From NCBI RefSeq assembly GCF_016741935.1, contig NZ_JAERRG010000007.1, forward strand, positions 124,001 to 188,000: a stretch of 64,000 bases of DNA, given 5' to 3'. Origin of the DNA: Streptomyces endocoffeicus (GTDB lineage Bacteria > Actinomycetota > Actinomycetes > Streptomycetales > Streptomycetaceae). The notes beneath the pieces were generated by a model, which did no database searches, was not told the origin of the DNA, and saw only the letters and a list, made by a program, of their open reading frames with translations. The translations under genes were made by a program, and so were the position numbers. This document shows, one piece after another, positions 1 through 9,115 of this stretch (the first letter of the stretch is position 1; each line of letters opens with the position of its first letter).

Positions 1-263
1 AGCCGCTGGTCGGCCAGGATGCCCGCGTGGACGCGCGGGTGCAGCGTCTTGACGCGGCCGTCGAGACACTCGGGGAAGCCGGTCAGCTCCTCGACCTTGG
101 TGACCGGGACCCCGGCGGCGGCGATCTTGGCGGCCGTCGAGCCGGTCGAGACGAGCTGGACACCCGCCGCGTGCAGCCCTCGGGCCAGCTCCTCGAGGCC
201 CGTCTTGTCGTAGACGCTGACCAGCGCGCGGCGGATGGGCCGCTTGGTACCTTCGGCGGTCAC
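1..263 (-). CDS. purH: PurH, AICAR transformylase / IMP cyclohydrolase, N-terminal part (cut by window edge)
   Basis: Bifunctional enzyme for the last two steps of IMP synthesis. Only the first 87 codons are present, because the gene runs off the left edge. The visible part is the start of the IMP cyclohydrolase (MGS-like) domain: RALVSVYDKTGL, LVSTGSTA and LDGRVKTLHPRVHAGIL are hallmark PurH segments. The GTG start at 263-261 overlaps the purN stop in a GTGA arrangement, so the two are translationally coupled in a purN-purH operon. The start is fixed by this overlap. The catalytic transformylase half is not visible. Confidence 0.93.
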   Translation of the reverse strand, partial: MTAEGTKRPIRRALVSVYDKTGLEELARGLHAAGVQLVSTGSTAAKIAAAGVPVTKVEELTGFPECLDGRVKTLHPRVHAGILADQR

Positions 264-916
264 GGGATCCTTACCTTTCGTCCCTCTATGCGGTAGCCGT
301 GACGGGCCAGACGCCCCACGACCTCGACGAGCAGCGAACGCTCGACTTCCTTGATCCGCTCATGGAGAGCGGACTCGTCGTCCTCGTCCCGGACCTCGAC
401 CACGCCCTGGGCGATGATCGGGCCGGTGTCGACGCCGTCGTCGACGAAGTGGACGGTGCATCCGGTCACCTTCACACCGTGCGCGAGCGCGTCGCGCACG
501 CCATGGGCGCCGGGAAAGCTGGGGAGCAGCGCGGGATGGGTGTTGACGCAGCGGCCGCCGAACCGGGCGAGGAACTCCCGGCCCAGGATCTTCATGAACC
601 CGGCCGAGACGACCAGGTCCGGCTCGTGGGCGGCGGTGGCCTCCGCCAGGGCCGCGTCCCACTCGGCGCGGCCGGCGTGGTCCTTGACCCGGCACACGAA
701 CGTGGGGATCCCGGCGTCCTCGGCGCGCGCCAGGCCCTCGATGCCGTCGCGGTCGGCGCCCACGGCCACCACCTCGGCGCCGTAGCGGGCCACGCCCTCG
801 GCGGCGATGACGTCGAGCAGCGCCTGGAGATTCGTACCGGAGCCGGAGACGAGGACGACGAGACGGACCGGGCGCCCGGGGCGCGCAGGACTGGCGGGGG
901 AAGGCGGGGAGGCCAC
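260..916 (-). CDS. purN: PurN, phosphoribosylglycinamide formyltransferase
   Basis: Transfers a formyl group from 10-formyltetrahydrofolate to GAR in purine synthesis. About 218 aa from a GTG at 916, close to the family length. GSGTNLQALL (about 25-34) is the phosphate-binding N-terminus. NTHPALLPSFPG supplies the catalytic Asn125 and His127, and GVDTGPII supplies the catalytic Asp163. I chose the GTG because a GAGAAAG lies about 12 nt upstream. An in-frame ATG at 982 would add 22 low-complexity residues and cannot be excluded. The stop overlaps the purH start by 4 bp. Confidence 0.93.
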   Translation of the reverse strand: MASPPSPASPARPGRPVRLVVLVSGSGTNLQALLDVIAAEGVARYGAEVVAVGADRDGIEGLARAEDAGIPTFVCRVKDHAGRAEWDAALAEATAAHEPDLVVSAGFMKILGREFLARFGGRCVNTHPALLPSFPGAHGVRDALAHGVKVTGCTVHFVDDGVDTGPIIAQGVVEVRDEDDESALHERIKEVERSLLVEVVGRLARHGYRIEGRKVRIP

Positions 917-1302
917 GGCGGGGCTCTTTCTCGCGGGCAGTGCTGCCGTTTGTGTGGTCGTACAAGGTCGCGGACTCATCAATTCCGGGGAACTCTACGA
1001 AGCCGCCGACCGTCAGCAACGATACCGGCACACGAAGCGGCCCCCAGGGGACGGGGGCGGACACGGGAGGTAGCGTCTGGACTGCGAATGCAACTGACGC
1101 CACTGACGCCGTGGGAACGACCGCCGCGCCCGCGCCCCGAGGCGTACGGCACCGGCCGTACCCGCGCCGTGCGGCACCAGGCCGTACCCGCCGCGGCGTG
1201 CAGGACGACGACACAAGGGGAAGACACACTCCACATGCCGGACCGACGCCGCCGCGCGGCTCATCGCCTCACTCCGCCCCCCGCCCAGGCCCGGGGGCGG
1301 CG

Positions 1303-2175
1303 ATGAGGCGCGCCCGCATGTCGCGCACGACGCCGCTGCTCCGGGAGCAGCAGTCGTCGTCCTCCTCATCCTCCTCGTCCCCGTCCGCCCCCGGCGGGTC
1401 GAACGGGGACCAGCACAACGGGGACCAGCACGAGGACAATCCGTTCGCCCCGCCGCCCGAGGGCAGGCCGGACCAGCCCTGGCGGCCCCGCCACCGGCCG
1501 GACGGCTCCGGCGGCGAGAGCGACGAGGGCCGCCCGGGGGCCCGGGGCGGCCAGGACGGGCCGGACGGCGACCAGAGCGGTCAGCAGCCGCAGCAGCCCC
1601 CGGCCTGGGGCAGCCAGTGGAGCAGCCGCCAGCCCGGCCGCCAGAGCGGCGGCTTCGGCGCCGGCCCTGGTTCCAACCGCCCCTCCGGCCCCGGCGGGCC
1701 CGGCGGCCCGCGCTGGGACCCCAACGACCCGGCCCAGCGGCGCGCCCGGTACGCGCTGCTGTCGGGCATGTGGGCGTTCTTCTTCGCGCTCTTCAGCCTG
1801 CCGCAGATCGCGCTGCTGCTCGGGGTGCTGGCCCTGTACTGGGGCATCAGCTCGCTGCGGGCCAAGCCGCGCCGTACGGCGCCGTCCCCGGCCGCGGCCG
1901 CGCCCCTGAACGCCCCGCCCCCGCCTCCGGGCGCCACCCCGGCGGCGCTGCCCGCGCCCGGCAGCGGCCCGGTGAAGGCGCAGTCGACGGCGGCGATCAG
2001 CGGTCTGGTGACGGGCGGGCTCGCGCTCGCGATCGTCGCGGCGACGTTCAGCTTCCAGGTCGTCTACAGCGACTACTACACCTGCGTGGACGACGCCCTT
2101 ACGCAGACCTCGCGCCACGACTGCGAAACCCTGCTCCCCGAGCAGCTCCGCCCCCTGCTGAGCACGCAGGACTGA
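1303..2175 (+). CDS. Proline/glycine-rich protein with C-terminal membrane segments
   Basis: Not assigned to a named family. About 290 aa. Residues 1-145 are hydrophilic and low complexity (Ser run, then Gln/Pro/Gly/Asp-rich). A hydrophobic block at about 150-184 (YALLSGMWAFFFALF onward) could form one or two helices, a Pro/Ala linker follows, and a last helix lies near 231-255. The C-terminus holds a short tail with two Cys (YTCVDDAL and HDCETLL) that may be extracytoplasmic. It is probably a small membrane protein with a disordered cytoplasmic N-terminus. Starts at 1303 and 1318 are both possible; a GGGGGCGG precedes the first. It lies divergent from purN. Confidence 0.7.
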   Translation: MRRARMSRTTPLLREQQSSSSSSSSSPSAPGGSNGDQHNGDQHEDNPFAPPPEGRPDQPWRPRHRPDGSGGESDEGRPGARGGQDGPDGDQSGQQPQQPPAWGSQWSSRQPGRQSGGFGAGPGSNRPSGPGGPGGPRWDPNDPAQRRARYALLSGMWAFFFALFSLPQIALLLGVLALYWGISSLRAKPRRTAPSPAAAAPLNAPPPPPGATPAALPAPGSGPVKAQSTAAISGLVTGGLALAIVAATFSFQVVYSDYYTCVDDALTQTSRHDCETLLPEQLRPLLSTQD

Positions 2176-2221
2176 TGGCGCCGAGCCCGCAGGACTGACG
2201 GCATGGAGCCCGCACTGCGGA

Positions 2222-2308
2222 CGGCTCGCGCCCGCCTGCCGTCCGTCTTACGGCTCGCGCCCGCCTGCCGTCCGCCTTACGGCTCGCGCCCGCCTGCCGT
2301 CCGCCTTA
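2222..2308. repeat. Three tandem copies of a 29-bp unit overlapping a stop codon
   Basis: Units at 2222-2250, 2251-2279 and 2280-2308, the last two identical and the first with one change (T for C). Each unit ends in CTTA, and the final TTA is the complement of the TAA stop of the DUF6350 gene. Copies of the gene's 3' end seem to have been duplicated outward into the intergenic space. Confidence 0.9.
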
Positions 2309-4168
2309 CGGTTCACGGCGGGCGTCGTCCGGCGGGGACGGCGGCTCCGCACGTAGGGGGTTCGGGGCGGGCTGGGACTCGACGGGCGGCTGCGGCTCGG
2401 GAGCGCGCTTCCGGCTCAGCGCCCAGCGGCGCGGCCGGGCCGCCCCGGTGGCGCCCGGGGTGCCCGCGGGGGTCGCGAGTCCGGCCATCGTGCCCACGCC
2501 GGTTTCGCGTCCGGTCTCCCGTCCCGTCTCCGCACCGGCGCCGGAGGCCGCCTTACGGTTCCGCTTGCGGTCGGCGCCCGACGCCCCGGGGCGCAGCCAC
2601 TGCCACCACGGCTCGGCCATCGCCTCGCGCACCTCGGCGGACTCCATGGGCGAGACCGTGGGCAGCACCGCCGCCCGCGCTTCCGCCTCGGCCGCGGCCC
2701 GCGCCGCGCGGGCGGCCTTGGCCTCCGTACGGGCCTCCCTGGCCGCCGTACGGGCCTGTCCGCGCGCCGTCCGGCGCTCCGCCCGCGCCGCCTTCCATTC
2801 CGGCCAGGAGGCCCTGGTGGGGACGCACAGCCGGTACCAGCGCAGCACCATCGCACCCGGCACCCCGATCACTCCCGTCCAGGCCACCGTGATCATGCCC
2901 GTGCGCCACCAGCTCGGGCCGAGGTCGGCGAGGATGCCGATGCCCAGCGGTCCGCCCGAGACCCCGGCCAGCAGCGCCATCGCGGCCGCGCAGCCGACCG
3001 CCGCCAGCGTGGCGAGCACGAGCGTCTCGGCCCAGCCCCAGGACGGTCTGGGCTCGCCCTTGCCGGGCCGCCGTACCGCCGCGATCCCGATGAACCAGGC
3101 CACCGACGCCCCGGCCGCGATCCCCGTGAACCAGACCAGCGGTCCGCCGGAGCCGTTCGTGGGCAGCGCGGCGACCAGGGGGAAGTGCGGCAGCTGGGGG
3201 TAGGAGGTGATGCCCAGCGGCGCGACCACACTGCCGCCACCGACCGTGAACCCCGCCCCGACCCCGTACGCGGCGCCCCAGACGATCGCGTTCGGCAGCA
3301 GCGCCAGGCTCACCAGGAGCACGGCGAACCGCCCCGACCACACATCGCTGAGGTTGAGGAACGTCACCTGCACGGCGCCCGCGTGGCTCAGCATCGACGT
3401 CGCCGTAAGGAGCGCACCGCTGCCGAGCAGGACGACGAGACCGCTGGTCCCGGCCCGTAGCGCGGCGGTCAGCCGGCGGCGCCGGCACCAGCTGCGCGCG
3501 GCCAGGGACACGGCCGTCCTTACGGTCCATTCGGCACCGGGGAGCCGCCGCAGTCTCTCGCTCACCCGTCCCGGCAGGCGGAGCGGGAACCGTCCGTCGG
3601 CCGTCCACACGCCGACGGCCGCGATGGCCCCGGCGACGACCGGCAGATGCAGCAGCGCGCTGAGCGGATCGACACGCAGCGGCCCGGCCGAGGCGTACAC
3701 CACGGCGGCGGTGCCCACCACGAGATAGCCGCCGGTCACCCAGGCGAAGGCGGTGCGCGGATCGACGACGGACTCCTCGGGCACCCACTGCCCGTCGCCC
3801 TCGTCGGGCTCCGCCTGGTAGACGGCGTGCTGGGCCGCCCGGTACAGCAGCCAGCACGGCACCACGCTGAGCAGCAGCGGGGTCAGCCCGACGGGCGCGA
3901 TGTGGCCGGAGAGCGTCTCGGTGCGCACGAGGTCGGCGCCATGGCCGAGCAGCCACAGGTCGGCGGCGACATGCAGGGCTCCGTCGGGGCTGCTCTCGGG
4001 GGACGAGGAAGTGATCCACAGCAGCAGTACGACCACGGCGAGCGTGCCGAGGCCGAGCCCCGCGGCGACCACACCGCCGAGGAACGCCTCCCTGATGGCG
4101 GAGGAACGCCGGGGCGCTGAGCGGTCGCGTGCGGACACCGACGGGCTGCGATCGGTCGTTTGCGTCAC
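2306..4168 (-). CDS. DUF6350 family membrane protein (PerM-like)
   Basis: Polytopic membrane protein of 620 aa. A hydrophobic helix at about 29-53 (FLGGVVAAGLGLGTLAVVVLL) starts a series of roughly ten membrane segments reaching to about residue 470. The rest is a long Ala/Arg/Lys/Glu-rich cytoplasmic tail (AARAERRTARGQARTAARE and similar, probably helical), then a Gly/Thr/Arg-rich end. The family is annotated 'cell division protein PerM' in actinobacteria and usually sits beside sucCD, as here. The biochemical role is unknown. The ATG at 4168 follows a low-GC upstream stretch with an ACATG-type context. The stop lies in a tandem repeat. Confidence 0.82.
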   Translation of the reverse strand: MTQTTDRSPSVSARDRSAPRRSSAIREAFLGGVVAAGLGLGTLAVVVLLLWITSSSPESSPDGALHVAADLWLLGHGADLVRTETLSGHIAPVGLTPLLLSVVPCWLLYRAAQHAVYQAEPDEGDGQWVPEESVVDPRTAFAWVTGGYLVVGTAAVVYASAGPLRVDPLSALLHLPVVAGAIAAVGVWTADGRFPLRLPGRVSERLRRLPGAEWTVRTAVSLAARSWCRRRRLTAALRAGTSGLVVLLGSGALLTATSMLSHAGAVQVTFLNLSDVWSGRFAVLLVSLALLPNAIVWGAAYGVGAGFTVGGGSVVAPLGITSYPQLPHFPLVAALPTNGSGGPLVWFTGIAAGASVAWFIGIAAVRRPGKGEPRPSWGWAETLVLATLAAVGCAAAMALLAGVSGGPLGIGILADLGPSWWRTGMITVAWTGVIGVPGAMVLRWYRLCVPTRASWPEWKAARAERRTARGQARTAAREARTEAKAARAARAAAEAEARAAVLPTVSPMESAEVREAMAEPWWQWLRPGASGADRKRNRKAASGAGAETGRETGRETGVGTMAGLATPAGTPGATGAARPRRWALSRKRAPEPQPPVESQPAPNPLRAEPPSPPDDARREP

Positions 4169-4317
4169 GTGACCATGCTGCCAATAACAGCCGTTTCATC
4201 CCTACATCAAGGGTTTGGTCGCCGTGTCGCGGCTAGTCCGCTTATGCGTCTTTTATGGCTCAGTGGTACGGATGGGTGGCTTGCCGCGTTCCGCCCGGGT
4301 ATCCGTCGCCCGGGAAC

Positions 4318-4359
4318 GCCGCGGGCCCGCACCACCGAGGGGTGGTACGGGCCCGCGGC
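4318..4359 (-). terminator. Rho-independent-type hairpin after sucD
   Basis: Long inverted repeat: a 12-bp arm (4318-4329 with 4348-4359), one mismatch, then 6 more pairs (4331-4336 with 4341-4346) around a 4-nt loop. It begins 17 bp downstream of the sucD stop. It lacks a T-tract, as is common for Streptomyces terminators. Confidence 0.82.
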
Positions 4360-4376
4360 ATCGAGCCGTGGCGGCG

Positions 4377-5261
4377 TCAGCCGGCCAGCGCGGCGCGCGC
4401 CAGGCGCGCGGTCTCGGACGGGGTCTTGCCGACCTTCACGCCCGCGGCCTCGAGGGCCTCCTTCTTCGCCTGGGCGGTGCCGGAGGAACCGGAGACGATG
4501 GCGCCCGCGTGGCCCATCGTCTTGCCCTCGGGGGCGGTGAAGCCCGCCACATAGCCGACGACCGGCTTGGTGACGTTGGCCTTGATGAAGTCCGCGGCCC
4601 GCTCCTCGGCGTCGCCGCCGATCTCGCCGATCATCACGATCAGGTCGGTGTCGGGGTCGGCCTCGAAGGCGGCGAGGGCGTCGATGTGGGTGGTGCCGAT
4701 GATCGGGTCACCGCCGATGCCCACGCAGGACGAGAAGCCGATGTCCCGCAGCTCGTACATCATCTGGTAGGTCAGCGTGCCGGACTTCGACACCAGACCG
4801 ATCCGGCCGGGCTTGGTGATGTCGGCCGGGATGATGCCCGCGTTCGACTGACCCGGCGTGATCAGACCCGGGCAGTTCGGGCCGATGATGCGCGTCTTGT
4901 TGCCCTTCTTGCCCGCGTAGGCCCAGAAGTTGGCGGAGTCGTGGACCGCGATGCCCTCGGTGATCACGACGGCGAGCGGAATCTCGGCGTCGATCGCCTC
5001 GATGACCGCGCTCTTGGTGAACTTCTCCGGGACGAAGATGACCGTGACATCGGCGCCGGTGGCGTCGACGGCCTCCTTGACGGAGCCGAAGACCGGGATC
5101 TCGGCACCGTCGAAGTCCACGGTGGTGCCGGCCTTGCGCGGGTTCACGCCGCCGACGATGTTGGTGCCCGAGGCAAGCATCCGACGGGTGTGCTTCTGCC
5201 CCTCGGACCCGGTCATCCCCTGGACGATGACCTTGCTTTCCTTGGTGAGGAAGATAGCCAT
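4377..5261 (-). CDS. sucD: Succinyl-CoA synthetase (ADP-forming) alpha subunit
   Basis: Alpha subunit of the TCA-cycle enzyme that interconverts succinyl-CoA and succinate with ATP or GTP formation. 294 aa, standard length. MAIFLTKESKVIVQGMTGSEG leads into the CoA-binding Rossmann domain; IGPNCPGLITPG is conserved; the phosphohistidine lies in GHAGAIVSGSSGTA at about His251. The ATG start follows a GGGACGAGG ribosome binding site. It is the distal gene of a sucC-sucD operon with 21 bp between the genes, followed by a strong hairpin. Confidence 0.98.
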   Translation of the reverse strand: MAIFLTKESKVIVQGMTGSEGQKHTRRMLASGTNIVGGVNPRKAGTTVDFDGAEIPVFGSVKEAVDATGADVTVIFVPEKFTKSAVIEAIDAEIPLAVVITEGIAVHDSANFWAYAGKKGNKTRIIGPNCPGLITPGQSNAGIIPADITKPGRIGLVSKSGTLTYQMMYELRDIGFSSCVGIGGDPIIGTTHIDALAAFEADPDTDLIVMIGEIGGDAEERAADFIKANVTKPVVGYVAGFTAPEGKTMGHAGAIVSGSSGTAQAKKEALEAAGVKVGKTPSETARLARAALAG

Positions 5262-5282
5262 GGTTTCTGGTGACCTCGTCCC

Positions 5283-6455
5283 TTACTTCGCAGCCAGCTC
5301 GGCGGCACGCTCGGCCGCGCCGTCCATGGTGTCCACCTGCTGAACGAGCGGGTGGTTGGCGTCGGTGAGGATCTTGCGACCCAGCTCCGCGTTGTTGCCG
5401 TCGAGGCGCACGACCAGCGGCTTGCTGACGTCCTCGCCCTTGGACTTCAGCAGCTCCAGGGCCTGGACGATGCCGTTGGCGACCGCGTCACAGGCGGTGA
5501 TGCCACCGAAGACATTGACGAAGACCGACTTGACGTCCGGGTCGCCGAGGATGATCTCGAGACCGTTGGCCATCACCTCGGCGGAGGCGCCACCACCGAT
5601 GTCGAGGAAGTTGGCGGGCTTGACGTTGCCGTGGGTCTCGCCCGCGTAGGCGACGACGTCGAGGGTGGACATGACCAGACCCGCGCCGTTGCCGATGATG
5701 CCGACCTCGCCGTCGAGCTTGACGTAGTTGAGGCCCTTCGCCTTGGCCGCCGCCTCGAGCGGGTTGGCCGCGGCCTTGTCCTCGAGCGCCTCGTGCTCCG
5801 GCTGCCGGAAGGCGGCGTTCTCGTCCAGGGAGACCTTGCCGTCCAGCGCGATGACCTTGCCGTCTTCGGTCTTGACCAGCGGGTTGACCTCGACGAGCAG
5901 GGCGTCTTCGTTGATGAAGACGGTCCACAGCTTCTGCAGGACCGCGACGACCTGGTCCGCGATCTCCGCCGGGAACTTCGCGGCGGCGACGATCTCGGCG
6001 GCCTTCTCCTGGGTCACGCCCTCGATGGCGTCCACCGGGATCTTGGCGAGCGCCTCGGGGTTCTGCTCCGCGACGACCTCGATCTCCACGCCGCCCTCGA
6101 CGGAGGCCATGGCGAGGAAGGTCCGGTTGGTGCGGTCCAGCAGGAAGGAGACGTAGTACTCCTCCTTGATGTCCGCGGTCTGGGCGAGCATCACCTTGTG
6201 GACCGTGTGGCCCTTGATGTCCATGCCCAGGATCTGGCCGGCCTTCTCGACGGCGTCACCCGGGTCGGAGGCCAGCTTGACGCCGCCCGCCTTACCGCGG
6301 CCGCCGACCTTGACCTGCGCCTTGACGACCGCGCGGCCGCCCAGGCGCTCGGCCACCTCGCGCGCCGCCTCAGGCGTGTCGATGACTTCACCGGCCAGCA
6401 CCGGTACACCGTGCTTGGCGAAGAGGTCCCTCGCCTGGTATTCGAACAGGTCCAC
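5283..6455 (-). CDS. sucC: Succinyl-CoA synthetase (ADP-forming) beta subunit
   Basis: ATP-grasp beta subunit that binds nucleotide and pairs with SucD. About 390 aa from a GTG at 6455. The protein begins V-DLFEYQARDLFAKHGVPVL, the usual SucC start. AQVKVGGRGKAGGVKL is the nucleotide-binding loop, and VVRLDGNNAELGRKIL is the C-terminal signature. AAGGGACGG about 8 nt before the GTG fixes the start; an ATG at 6476 in the same frame would place that Shine-Dalgarno inside the gene. First gene of the sucCD operon. Confidence 0.97.
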   Translation of the reverse strand: MDLFEYQARDLFAKHGVPVLAGEVIDTPEAAREVAERLGGRAVVKAQVKVGGRGKAGGVKLASDPGDAVEKAGQILGMDIKGHTVHKVMLAQTADIKEEYYVSFLLDRTNRTFLAMASVEGGVEIEVVAEQNPEALAKIPVDAIEGVTQEKAAEIVAAAKFPAEIADQVVAVLQKLWTVFINEDALLVEVNPLVKTEDGKVIALDGKVSLDENAAFRQPEHEALEDKAAANPLEAAAKAKGLNYVKLDGEVGIIGNGAGLVMSTLDVVAYAGETHGNVKPANFLDIGGGASAEVMANGLEIILGDPDVKSVFVNVFGGITACDAVANGIVQALELLKSKGEDVSKPLVVRLDGNNAELGRKILTDANHPLVQQVDTMDGAAERAAELAAK

Positions 6456-6684
6456 GCGCGTCCGTCCCTTTTCCATGGATATCGCGGTCGTTATCTGCGC
6501 GGGCGTGCCGCGGGGGCAGCGTGAGGACGCGATCTATAACGAGGGCGGCACACGTTCGCCGGGTACGCGGCATGTCCGTCTCGCAGGTTATCTCCGTGGG
6601 CCGTGCGGCCCTAAATCGCAGATCACACTGGAGCGGTGATTACGGTCACAGATCGCGACCGTTTCCATCTATCTCCGTACGACA
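6456..6684 (-). promoter_or_regulatory. sucCD upstream region with a Crp-like site
   Basis: The minus strand contains TGTGA-N6-TCACC at 6650-6635, a good match to the Crp-family half-site pair GTGA-N6-TCAC, about 180 nt upstream of sucC. A TATAGATC at about 6537-6530 could be a -10 element, but no clear -35 goes with it. The region is AT-richer than its surroundings. The assignment as a Crp site rests on motif match only. Confidence 0.4.
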
Positions 6685-6720
6685 ACCGGGCAGTCCCCTC
6701 CCCAACGAGGACTGCCCGGT
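6685..6720 (-). terminator. Terminator hairpin after the 6803-8140 gene
   Basis: Perfect 12-bp inverted repeat (6685-6696 with 6709-6720), arms ACCGGGCAGTCC and GGACTGCCCGGT, loop 12 nt. It lies about 80 bp downstream of the stop of the secreted-protein gene and isolates it from sucC, which is transcribed in the same direction. Confidence 0.82.
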
Positions 6721-6802
6721 CGATGACGCTTGCCTTACGGTTTTACGGTTTCGCGGCCCGCATGGCCTTCACGGCCTGACTGCCTGACGCCCGCCGGAGC
6801 GA

Positions 6803-8140
6803 TCAGACGGTCGGGAGCGTGCCCGGAACGGTCGGCAGCTGGACCGGCACGGAGGGCAGGTCCGCCGGGAGCTGCGGGAGGTCGGCGGGCAGCTGCGGCA
6901 GGTCGGCCGGAACGGTCGGCAGGTCCGCCGGGAGCTGCGGGAGGTCGGCAGGCAGCACCGGGAGGGCCGGGATGTTGGCGACGTCGGTCAGGTCGGTGGG
7001 CACGGCCGGGAGCAGGCTCAGCACACCGTCCTTGGCGTTCCCCACGGTGGTCTGGGCGTTCGCGACCACGCCGGTGGCCAGCCCGTGGGCGAACGGCACG
7101 GTGGTGCCCGCCACGTCCTGCGCGAACGGAACGGCGGTGGACGGCACGCTCACCACGACCGGCACCAGGCGCTCGACGGTGTCCTGCGCGGCCGGAACCA
7201 CGTTGGACGCGGTGCCCAGCGCGAAGCCCTCGGCGCTGCCGGTCACGACGTCCACGTACGGGGTGGTGCGGGCCACGGCGTCGTCGGCCAGCGCACCGGT
7301 GTCACCCACGGTCCGCTCGGCGACCGGGACGACCTTGACCACGAGGCGGTACACGGCGGGGGGCAGCACGTCCGAGGCCACACCGTCGACGACCGGCTTG
7401 GTGGTGCCGACGACACCCTGGACCTTGCCGGTCAGCTCCTCCGGGCGGATGCCGGCGCCGGAGAGGGAGGCGAGCAGGTCATTGGCCGAACCCGGGGCGG
7501 TGGGCAGCTTCGGGGTGGCGGGGAGCTCGGTGGGCAGCCGGCCCGCGACGCCGTCGACGTTCGGCAGCGCGCCGGTGGGCAGCGTGGAGGTGTCGGGCAG
7601 GGTCGGCAGGCCGCCGAGGCCGGGCAGGCCGGGCACGACGCCGGGGACCTCGCCGGTGGGCAGGTCGAGGTCGGTGGTCTTCTTGACGGTCTTCTCGACG
7701 CCCTTGACGGCCTTGTGGGCCTTCTTGACGACCTTGTCCGGCTTGCCGGCGACGTCGCCGGTCAGGCCGTCGGTGGTGTGCTCGACGGTCTTGGTGACAT
7801 CCGAGACCCGCGGCAGGTTCTCGGCGCCGGGCACGCGGTCCCGCACCGGGGCGGTGACGCCGTCGACGGTGGAGGCGGCGCCGTCCACGGTCCTCTTCGC
7901 GGTGTCGGTCACCTTGGAGGTGTCGGCCAGGCCGCCGGTCACACCGTCGACCGTCTTGGTCACCTGGTCGGTCGACACGGTCTTGTTCACCGTCTTGGTC
8001 ACGCCGTCCACGGTGCTGGTCACACCGTCGGTGGAGGGAACGGCCGGGTTCTCGGCGGCAGAGGCCGCGGCCGAGCCGAGCGCCCAGATACCGGTGGCGG
8101 CAGCGGCTACGAGGATGGAGCGGCGAAGGTTGTTGCGCAT
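6803..8140 (-). CDS. Secreted low-complexity repeat protein
   Basis: 445 aa, exported. A classical signal peptide (MRNNLRRSILVAAAATGIWA, then an Ala-rich stretch) is cut near residues 28-29. The mature part has no enzyme motif. It is built from Val/Thr/Asp-rich segments (VDGVTKTV, VDGVTGGL, VDGVTAPV) in the first 110 residues, a middle part rich in Pro/Leu/Thr, and Pro-containing repeats LPADLPTVPADLPQ at about 400-440. Homologs in Streptomyces are sometimes labelled 'ATP-binding protein', but I see no P-loop. It is followed downstream by a second exported Pro/His/Ala-rich gene product from the same strand. A cell-wall or matrix role is a guess. Confidence 0.75.
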   Translation of the reverse strand: MRNNLRRSILVAAAATGIWALGSAAASAAENPAVPSTDGVTSTVDGVTKTVNKTVSTDQVTKTVDGVTGGLADTSKVTDTAKRTVDGAASTVDGVTAPVRDRVPGAENLPRVSDVTKTVEHTTDGLTGDVAGKPDKVVKKAHKAVKGVEKTVKKTTDLDLPTGEVPGVVPGLPGLGGLPTLPDTSTLPTGALPNVDGVAGRLPTELPATPKLPTAPGSANDLLASLSGAGIRPEELTGKVQGVVGTTKPVVDGVASDVLPPAVYRLVVKVVPVAERTVGDTGALADDAVARTTPYVDVVTGSAEGFALGTASNVVPAAQDTVERLVPVVVSVPSTAVPFAQDVAGTTVPFAHGLATGVVANAQTTVGNAKDGVLSLLPAVPTDLTDVANIPALPVLPADLPQLPADLPTVPADLPQLPADLPQLPADLPSVPVQLPTVPGTLPTV

Positions 8141-8239
8141 GGTGGAGGAAGTCCTTCGAAAGTCAAGAGGGGTTTCGGACGGGCAGACCTGACCCGCCCC
8201 CGCGCGGCAGGTCTCAACAGACGGGGGTTGAGGTCTGCC

Positions 8240-9115
8240 CTAGCCGGGGAATTCGAGGACTTCGTTGAACCGCTCGCGCGTCGGCGCCGAGCTCTCCGCG
8301 CGGACCGTACCGGGCTTCAGCCCGAAGGACGACACGCCGGACGGCGGAAGAGCGGCCTGGGTGTTACCACCGCGGGAAGCGCCGCTGTCGCCGGTGCACT
8401 GGGAGGTGGCCCCGAGCGGGGACCGCGGAAGGGGCAGCGGCGCCGGGGCGCCACCGTCCGGACCGGTGCCGGAGACGGCCGCCCGGACGACGGGCCCGTG
8501 CCCGTCGTGGGAGACGGCCGCGTCGTGCTGCGCGATGACGGGCTGGGCGTGCGCCCCGGGCCCCATCGGCTCCGGCGCCGCGGGCGCCGCCTTGTGCACG
8601 GTCACCGGCTCGGCCTTGGCCGCGTGGTGCCCGGCGGCCGGGCCGTGGTGCGCCGCGGAGTCCTGGGGGCCCACGCCGATCGCGTCACCGATGCCGACCT
8701 CGGGAAGGCGCACCGGCAGCTCACCGCTGGTGGCGCCGTCGACCAGGTCGCCTATCGGCTTGGTGATCTTCTGTGCCTGCTGCTCGACCGGCTCCTGGAT
8801 GGGCCGCACGGTCTCCCGTACGACGTCCTCCGCGGTGTCAGTGGTACGCGCCACCACGGGCGGTGCGTGCCGCTCCACCTGCTGCCGCGCCCGCTCGACA
8901 CCCGAGGGGTCGAGCAGCCGGGACGCGTGGGAGCGGTCGAGCGACGCGCCGGTGGCCTCGCCCTGGCCGCTCCGCTCGGCGGCGTGAGCGCTGCCGCCGA
9001 AGAGGAACGCCAGCGCGAGGAAGCCACCGAGGAAGAGCGCCGCCAGCAGCGCCCGCCGCGCGGCCACCGTGCGCGGCAGGCGCACGGCGACAGGCATGGC
9101 GGACGCGACAGACAC
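8240..9115 (-). CDS. Secreted hypothetical protein
   Basis: About 291 aa. The N-terminus has Arg residues, then a long hydrophobic run (LLAALFLGGFLALAFLF) and a likely cleavage site after AHA near residue 45. The mature protein is hydrophilic, with PTVRPIQEPVEQ-like and His/Ala/Pro-rich segments, and ends LEFPG. No catalytic motif is visible. A GTG at 9115 is chosen because AGGGAAGG lies 8 nt upstream; ATGs at 9148 and 9097 are alternatives. It lies immediately upstream of the other secreted repeat protein on the same strand, about 100 bp apart, so the two may be co-transcribed. Confidence 0.72.
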   Translation of the reverse strand: MSVASAMPVAVRLPRTVAARRALLAALFLGGFLALAFLFGGSAHAAERSGQGEATGASLDRSHASRLLDPSGVERARQQVERHAPPVVARTTDTAEDVVRETVRPIQEPVEQQAQKITKPIGDLVDGATSGELPVRLPEVGIGDAIGVGPQDSAAHHGPAAGHHAAKAEPVTVHKAAPAAPEPMGPGAHAQPVIAQHDAAVSHDGHGPVVRAAVSGTGPDGGAPAPLPLPRSPLGATSQCTGDSGASRGGNTQAALPPSGVSSFGLKPGTVRAESSAPTRERFNEVLEFPG

